Origin: Achromobacter seleniivolatilans | Lineage (GTDB): Bacteria; Pseudomonadota; Gammaproteobacteria; Burkholderiales; Burkholderiaceae_B | DNA length: 64,000 nucleotides | Reading direction: 5' to 3' | Assembly: GCF_030864005.1 (NCBI RefSeq) | Contig: NZ_CP132976.1 | Location: 930,001-994,000, forward strand | Part shown: in pieces, positions 15,001 to 24,000 of the stretch | Layout of the letters: every line of letters starts with the position of its first letter | Numbering within the stretch: position 1 is the stretch's first letter | Translations under genes and position numbers: made by a program | Notes under the pieces: model-generated | Database searches by the model: none | Told to the model about the DNA's origin: nothing | Seen by the model: the letters and a program-made list of their open reading frames with translations, nothing else

Positions 15001-18000
15001 TTCACCGTGGCCTACCGCAAGTTCAATACGGGTGTGATCGTTCGCAACGATGGCCCGCACACCAGTGGCGGTGGCTGGCTGCGCACCAAGACCACCACCA
15101 TGACCCAGGTGGTTGAAAAGAAACAGCAAGAGCTCTTCACGTTCTATGTTCCTGCATCCCAGGAGATTTCGCTGAACTTTATGGGTTCCAGCGTGAACGC
15201 GAACGCCATCTATATCCGCAGCAACGGTAATGTGACGCTGGCCGGAAACCTGATCGTCGGCAATGGCAAGCAGGTGCACATTGAAGCCGTGTCGGCATCG
15301 ACGGCAACGTCGATCACCATGCAGGGCGAAGTGGGCATCATGGCGCGTAATCCTGACGGCAAGATGCCGTCGGGCGCGGCGGCCACGGTCAATGTGGAAG
15401 CCATTGCGTTGGGCGGCGCCATCAACCTGAACATCATGGGCTCCAACGGCTTCACACGCGCCGAAGCCCGCAGCAATATCCGCCTGGCGTATTTTTCGGA
15501 CGGCGGCAATAGCTCTTGGGCGACGCTGCAAAAAGTGGCTTCGTCGTCGGGCACGGTCTATATCGAAGCCCTGAACGGCATCTTCAGCCACGCCTCGGCA
15601 GGTAACAACACCGTTGTGTCAGGCAACCGCGTTGAACTCAACGCGGGCTACGGCGCCATCGGCACCGCAAGCAAAGCCTTGTCGGTCGATGCGCGCCAGG
15701 CGTTTGCGGCCCAAGCGGGCTTGGCCGGCGGCCCGGCCGGCGCGGGCAAGAACATCTACATCGCGCAGAACGTCCTGAATGCGGACCTGGTGCTGGTCAA
15801 ACCGGTGAACTGGTCGAATCCGCAGGCATCGGTGTTTTCGCAGCTGGGCAGCGTCAACATCAGCTTGAACGGCGGTTCGCTGCTGGACGGCGAATTGGCC
15901 GATACGCGTACGGCCACAGAGAAAGCCTATCCGACGGTCACGGCCAAGATTCTGGCCGACCTGAATGCCCAGCTGGCCCAATACGACAGCTACTGGTCGG
16001 GCGTGCGGTCTTTGCAGACGGCGACAATCTCTTTGGGCGGCGCGGGCACGTATCTGAGCACGCAGGCCGAGGGCGGCCAGTATCTGGCCATCAGCATGAC
16101 CGCGTCGCAATATGCTGCCGCGCTGAAGGCAGCGGTGGACGATCATCGTCTGGTCCGTCTTGCCTATAACAACAGCTTGAACGGCAATGCCCGCACCGAG
16201 ATTCTGGGTTATCTGAGCCCTGGCGCCGACTTCGGCGTGGGCGGCATCTACCGCTTCGCGTTCTCGGTGTACGACCCGGTAACGGGACAGACGGCGGCGC
16301 CTGCGTCGCTGGCCGCGCTGGGTTACACCGTGGGCAGCCAGGGTGTGTTGTACGGTCCGGCGTATTCGCTGGCCAACGCCACGGATTCGTCTAACGCCAA
16401 TCTGCCCATCTCCTTCACCTTGCCGTCTGGCACGTTGAGCGTGCAGCAGGGGTCCAACACGCTGAGCCTGCGCCTGACGACGGACATGCTGATGCAATTG
16501 GCGGGCGTGCCGCCGTTTGCAAACGACTTTTATGCGCTGGCGCTGGCCAAGCTGCGCACCTACACCTATGTTCAGGTCGGTGATCAGAAATTGCTGGTTG
16601 ACCAGATCTTGCCGACCCAGCCGACATCGGGTGGCGGCTGGTGGGGTTCCACCAGCTTTGACACGATTCTGATCACGCTCAAGTCGCCGTATGTGGGTGA
16701 TCTGACGGCGACAGACGCCAGCGGGCATCACAGCTTGAATATCGTGTTGGGCAACGCTTCCGGTGAATTGGGCGCGGGCAGCTACACGGGCACGGCCAAT
16801 ACCGCGGCGCCTGGCGTGCCGGCCGCGGGCACGACCGTGAATGTATTGCCAGCGGGCGACCAGAATACGTCGGCGGCGATCATTGCAGCCATCACGCAAT
16901 ACAACCTGGCCAATCCGAGCGCGCAGATTCCGACGGGCGCGGGTTCGCTCTACCAGAACCTGACCGTTCCGGTCAGCGGTTCAACCTGGTCCGTTGTCGA
17001 ACGTACCGTAAGCACCAACAAACTGCTGCTATCTACCAGCCAGCTGGACCTGGGCGTGCCGTCGAACCTGAATACGGTGCAAGCCTACAACGACTGGATG
17101 AACCAAGCGGCCAATGGTTTGGTCGGCAGCATGATCACGTTCACGATCGACGGGGTGGAATACACCCGGCGCGTGGAATCGTTGAGCCTGGTTTTGGCGG
17201 ATGGTTCGCCTGCCACGTCGGTCAACAGTGGCGCCCAGCGTTATGTGTCGGTGACGTTCGCGGGCGCATCGATAGAGGAAAAGAACTACTACATCCGCAA
17301 TGGCTCCAATGTGGTGCAGGCGGTGACCCTGCCTACGCAACTGAAGTATGGTCTGACCGGTCTGGGCCGCGGCACAGGCGCCGCAACGCCCACTGTCGCC
17401 TACACCTTGGCGCGCGGTTTTGGCGCCACGGCGCTCAAGCAGGGCGTATTGACGACAGATCAGCCTACCTACTTCTGGGGCTGGAACGGCGGCACGCTGT
17501 TGCCATTCCATACCTATTCGGAGAGCGGTTCCAACTATGCCGAATACGTCGACATGGGCAATGGTTTCAGCTGGGACCTGCGCACTGCCAATATGAGCGA
17601 CAGTGCGCGCACGCAGTTGGCCAACAGCATCAAGGCGTTGCTGCAATCCGGCCAGTCGATCTCGCTGGCGGGTCTGGAGCTGTACATGACGAACCAGAGC
17701 GGCAGCCTGCAAGGCCACGAGCTGGGCGTCTACGACAACGGCACCGTGCGCATCCTGACCGTGGTTGACGCCAATGGCAATCCGCTGACCGCGTCCAGCC
17801 CGGACAGCGCATGGCTGACGGGCCGCATCACCTTCAGCGGCCAGGTCTATGCGCAGAAGTCGCAGTTGGAAGGCCTGGACATTTACAAGAACACCAACGT
17901 TCACGATACCAACGCGCAAGGCAGCTACACGCCGACGCTGCAAGGCATGACCGTCAACGCAGGCATCCGTTTGAAGGACACCGGTTTTGCGCAGCAGTCC

Positions 18001-21000
18001 TTGACGCAATTCGGCAATGCCACGCTGACGCTGCCGGGCAACGACAGCTTGGTGCAGGGCCAGCGGGTGGAGCTGAGTTTTGCGAATTCCACGCAAACGG
18101 TCATCTACTACATCAAGAGCGTGAATGGCCGCGTGGTGACGCTATCGGACAGCGTCGATGGCGCATTCAACGGCAGCACAGCCGTCACCGTGGATGCGAT
18201 TTTGCGTCTGGCGGGCAGCAACCCGGGCGCAGTCACCGTCAAGCTGTTGGACGCTGCGGCAAGCGGCGCCACAGTGTCGGCCAACAACGTCATTACGTTG
18301 ACCAACATGAATATCGTGCCGGTCACCGATGCCAGCGGCAATGTGACGGGCTATCGCGGTTTGCAGAACTTTGACCGCGTGTACCTGAACGATGTGCGTT
18401 TGCAGACGGGCAAGACCGCCAGCCTGCAAACCAACGTTGCCTATTACGTGCTGGTGGGTAGCAACAACACCATCCAGCTGTTTGCCTCCAAAGAACAGGC
18501 CATGCTGTATCAGCAGATTGCGCTGCTGAACCAGACGCCGGAAGGTCAGGCGCTGGTCAAGGCCCTGTTTACGGACGCGGGGATTTCGGGCCAGTTGCTC
18601 ACCGGATTTGCAGCGGCGGACATCCGCGGCATGTTTACCGTGTCGACGCATCTGTTCCAGGCGCAGCCAGCAGGTTCGGTTGACGGTCTGAGCGCGCAGA
18701 TGCAAGCCCTGCACGAGCAGTTGAAGAATCAGGCATTTGATCCGAACTACCTGCCTGCCGCGCTGGACCTGGCGGCGGCGCAGAATCTGATCAAGTCGAC
18801 GCGCAACCAGATCGTTTATGACTACGTGGTCGAAAAAGAACTGGCAGAGACGGCCGAATACCACAACTACTGGCGCGATCGCGTGGACGCGGCGGTGGGT
18901 GCAACGTCGGGACTGATTTCGGTGGGCGCTGGCAGTTTCAAGCTGGCCAACATGAATATCGTCGATGACGGCACGGGGCAGATGCGCGCCCTGCGCACGG
19001 GCGACGAAATCTACTTCCGCCAATCGGTCGGCAATGTGCGGGCCGACACGGCGTACTACGCCATTGTCGGCGCCGATGGGACCATTCGTCTGGCCTCTAC
19101 GCTGGCCGACGCCATGCTGTATCAAAAGGGCGCCGGCCAGAACGACGGTCTGCTGGCCTTGTATCCCAATATGGGCGACGTCATCACGTTGGCGTTCGAT
19201 GCATCCAACCTGGATGGCGCGGGTGTACTGGCCTATACGCGAACCTACACCTTGCGTTCCGATGCGCCGGCCCAAACTGCCGACGACATCGCGCGCTACG
19301 GCCATACCTACAACGCGGGTTACTTCTTCTACTTCTCGACTGCCACGCTGCGCAATATTGAGAACAACCTGTTGTATCCGGTGTCGGCGGCCATCAATGA
19401 AAAGGTCTTTGACCTGGACGGCGAGGCCAGCGGCGCGCCACCTGCCGACCGCTTCCTGAATGTGAAGGCGGGGCTGGACATTGTGTTGCGCACGTCTGGC
19501 CAGGGCTCGATCGGTGCGGAGCTGGGCGATTACACGCTGAAACTGCCCGCTCTGGGCGGGGTGGGCGGCGTGGACCGCGCCAATGTGTTTGATTCTTTGC
19601 CCGAGGCCGACAAGGCCGTGCTCTCGCGCGCCAACGCGGTCAATCTGGCGGGCGTGTACCACTCGCTGTACCGCTACATCGGCCCGGCGGGCACAACGCC
19701 GCTGGACCGCGCAAACGTGGACTTTACGGATACCAGCCTGTGGCAGCGCTTTGAGCCGATGTTCTCCAACGATGCGGCCTTGATGCTGGGCACCACGTTG
19801 GCGGCAAATAGCGCCGTGCAGTTCCTGTTTGCAGACCGTTTTGATCTGTACCAGAACAGCCGCGAAATTTTCGTCTACAACAGCAAGATGCTGGAAGGGG
19901 CCACGGCCGGCCAGCGCAGCCAGTTGCAAGCCAATATTGCGGCTGCGCGGGCGAACGGCTTGCAGGTGGTGGATATAGGCAGCGGCTTCCTGGACCCGGT
20001 CTGGAGCAACATCAATGTGCCATTCATGGCGCAAGATGGCGCCAGCCCGCAATCGCTGACGCCTGGGACGCTCGTGGGCGACATGCGTGATCCGCGCTAC
20101 CTGACGCTGAAGCTCACGCGATCGCTGGCGGTGGAAGCCGTGAGCGGCGTGGTGTCTGCATACAGCGACACCACGGTTGGCCTGGACTCGCCCAATGGCA
20201 GCATCCGCCTGGGTGATATCCATGGCAAAGAAGGCGTCACGATCACGGTCAGCGCACAAGGCGGTTCCATCATTGGCACGGACGCCGGCACGGTGGAAAG
20301 CGCCGGTCAGGTAAGTCTGGTGGCGGACCAAGACATCGTGGGCAGCACCCGCGATGCCAACGGTATCTATCAATACGACGGCAGCAAGCACCTGCAACTG
20401 AGCCTTGCCGCTGGCCATTCGCTGTATGTGGAAGCGGGCGGTGTCGCCCGTGTGGCGCAACACGGCGCGCAGGACTTGAATCTGGTGCTGGCCAATACCA
20501 AGGGCACGGCGGCAGGCGGCTCGTCTTACTACACAGACGCCAATCTGCTGGTGGGTCAGGTCATGTCAGCCGGCAGCGTGACGCTACAGGCTGGGCAATC
20601 CATTCTGAACGCGACGGCCGAAGGCCAGCGCCAGTATGCGAACGTGGTGCTGACGGATCTGACGGCAGCGGAGTTGGCCGGCTTGGGTTATGTGCGCGAA
20701 GTGTCGCTGATTGCCGGGAAATCGGTCGGCCTGCTGGGCAGCGATCTTTCGCAGCAAGGCACGCCGTTGCTGATCAGCATGTCTGCGACGGACGCGCAGG
20801 CGGTCGTGCGGGCGTCGGCGGGTGAAAGCGTCAACCTGTACGGCATGCACGGTTTGCGCCTGGGCGGAATCCAGGTCGCCGATACGGCAGGCGTGCGCGG
20901 CGACGTGCGGATTTACGCGTTGGATGCCATTTTGAATGGCACCCAGCCGGGGCAGGCGGCCATCACTGCACGTAACGTGTGGCTGGAAACGCTGTCTGGC

Positions 21001-24000
21001 ACGATTGGCGAATTGGGTTCGCCCCTGTTGACCGATATGTCCGGCTATCTGGTGGCCTCCGCACTGGGCACCGTGTCGCTTAGCCAGTTGGGCGCGCATG
21101 ACCTGATGCTGGCGCGGGTGGAGTCGCGGTCACGCGATGAAATTCATCTGAGCAGCCAGGCCAGCATCCTCAATGACAAGACGGCACATCCGGGGCTGTC
21201 CAATAGCCGCACCGACGCCGTCGTAACCGGCGGCAGCCTGTATTTTGTGGCGGGCGGTTCCGTGGGCGGTTATGCCGCCAGCGACACCGCGGGAGTGTCG
21301 GCCAACGATGCGCTGATCGTGGCGGCAGTGGGATCGCAGGCGACCATCAACGTCGATGCGGTGGGCGACGCGGCGCTGGTGCAAGTGGCCAGCGCAGACG
21401 ACGCGCTGGGCGTTGCTCAAACCTTGTCGATGAACATCGGCGAGATCAAGGCTGCCAACGCGTGGCTGGTGGCGCGCCACGATACGGCGCAGACGGGCGT
21501 TACGGGCGATATTCAACTGTCCGCCGATACCGTGGTCAGCGTGACGGGCGTGCTCAGTCTGTTGGCGGGCAACAACCTGACGGTCGCGGGCCGCAATGCT
21601 TTGTTGCCTGGCGCACTGATCAAGGCGGGCCAGCGCATGAATCTGCGTGTGGATCGCGATGACCGGTCCTCGGGCAACTACGGCAAGGCAGCAGCGGTGG
21701 ACATCAGCGGACGCCTGCTTGCGCCCGAGATCTATATCTACGGCAGCCAAACGGGCGATAACACCATTACGTTGACGAACACCGCCGAGATCGGCGGCGG
21801 AGTGGACGCCGCCGACGCGTTGACGCAGGGCGCACTGTTTCAGGTCGAGGGCGGAGCGGGGCAAGATCTGATCATCGTGCAGGCGCAGCAGATCAATCAG
21901 CTGCAAACCACGGTGCTGACGGGCGGCGGTGATGACACGGTGCGTTTTGACGCTACCGATGTCATCGGCTCGGTTACGGTGCAGACGGGGCAGGGCGATG
22001 ACAGCGTCACGGTTCTGAACACGTCGATCAGTGACGCGCTGACGGTGGACGGCGGAGACGGCGACAACACCGTGCTGCTCGACACAGCCACTATCGCTGG
22101 CGATACGTTGATCACCTCGGGTTCGGGTATCGATCTGATCACCGTTGTGAATAGCGGCCTTACCGGCGCGCTGACAGTGGATGCGGGCGACGGCGCCAAT
22201 ACCGTGTTGCTCGACGCGTCTAACATCACTGGCGACACGTCGATCTCCACGGGCTCAGGCAAGGACCTGATCACGGTACAACACAGCACTGTCACCGGTG
22301 CTTTGACCGTGGACGCAGGCGACGGCGACAATACCGTGCTGGTTGATACCTCAACAATCGGCGGCAATACCTTCATTACCACGGGGTCGGGCGCTGACCT
22401 GATTACCTTGGCAGATGCCGATTTCCTGGGTCGCTTGAATGTGGACGCAGGCGCGGGCAATGACAAGGTCTGGATGGCGCGCATTCTGCTGGCGAGCGGC
22501 GCGACGGTGTCGGGCGGCGTGGGCGACGATTACATCTACCTGTCGGCGCGTGCGCTGGCAGGCGGTATTTCGTTGCGAGGCAATGATGGCAATGATTTGA
22601 TCGTTCTGGATCAGCTGCCGTCGCTGACCAGCCAACAAACCGTGGCGGGCGTGACGGATCGTGTGGATGTGGATGGCGGCCGTGGCGCGGATCACATCAT
22701 TGTGAACCTGAGCGCGGCGCTCACGTCAATTTTGATCAACGTCCACGACTCCAACGACAACGGCGTCGAAAATCTGGCAGACGTCAACAAACTGACCATC
22801 AACGGCACCACACAGGACGAGAGTTTCCTGGTTCGCGAAAACTTCGTGGCCAAGATCACGCCGCAGGGCGCGGGATATGCCAACGCGGTTCAACGCGTGA
22901 ACTACGACCGGACCATGACGGGCGGGCTGCGCCTGAACGCCGTGGACGGCGGCAACCGTTTCTACATCGACGACACCGGCACGAATGTGGTTATCGATGG
23001 CGGCCTGGGCAGTGATGCCAGCAAGCACAACGAGTATCAGGTTGGCCAGTTGTTCGACTTGGCGCGCCAGTTCCCGAATGTGGCCGCTGGGGACCAGATC
23101 GACACCGTGCTGACCACCCAAGGTTATCTGTCCCGTGGCAACAGCTTCGGCCTGACGCTGTACGGCGCGGAAAACAGCAAAAACATCTTCCGCGTCTATA
23201 GCAACGCCGCGCCGCTGGCGCTCTATGGCGGCAAGCGTGACGACGAGTTCATGGTCTACGCCTTCAAACAGGCGCAGCCGATGGCCAACGGCGAACGAGG
23301 TTATGTCGTCAACGCGCCGGTCTGGATTGACGGCGGCGAAGGCGTCAATACCTATACGGTGCTGGGTTCGGAAGACGCCGATTCCTTTGTGCTGACGCAA
23401 GAAGGCATTCGGGGCGCCGGGTTGAATACCAGCTACCAGAACGTCCAACGCGTGAATCTGGATGCGCGCGAAGGCAACGACCATATCTACGTGCTGTCCA
23501 CGCGCAGCAACGTCATCACCACGCTTATCGGCGGACGCGATAGCGACACCTTCGATCTGTCGGGCGACGTCGCGGGCAACACCATCGTGACGGGCCGCGC
23601 GGGTGCGCGCGACGTGCTCGATGGCGCCCAGCCGGTCAAGATCACGACGCAGACGGGCCAGTTGGACGCCCATGGCGGCAACACCTTGTCTGTGGCGGTG
23701 AATCTGGACTTGGGCGTATTGCCGCGTCCGGCCAGCGGCCAGGCGTACGTGTCCTTGAGCAGCGCCATGGTGGCGTCCGCCTTGTACGGTTCCTTGTCGC
23801 AAGGCGCTGGGTTGCCGGCGGGCGATGCGCTGGCGGCTGCCATGCAAAGCCTGCAAGGGCGCGGTCTGCTGCTGTCTACAGATGGCGGGCTGACCTGGCA
23901 CCAAAGTGTGGTGCTGACGTTTGATGCCAACGGCGCGGGCGGGCAAGCGTGGGGTGCATCGCAGCAGGTGCTGATCAAGATCGAAGACGGCGCGGGCGCA

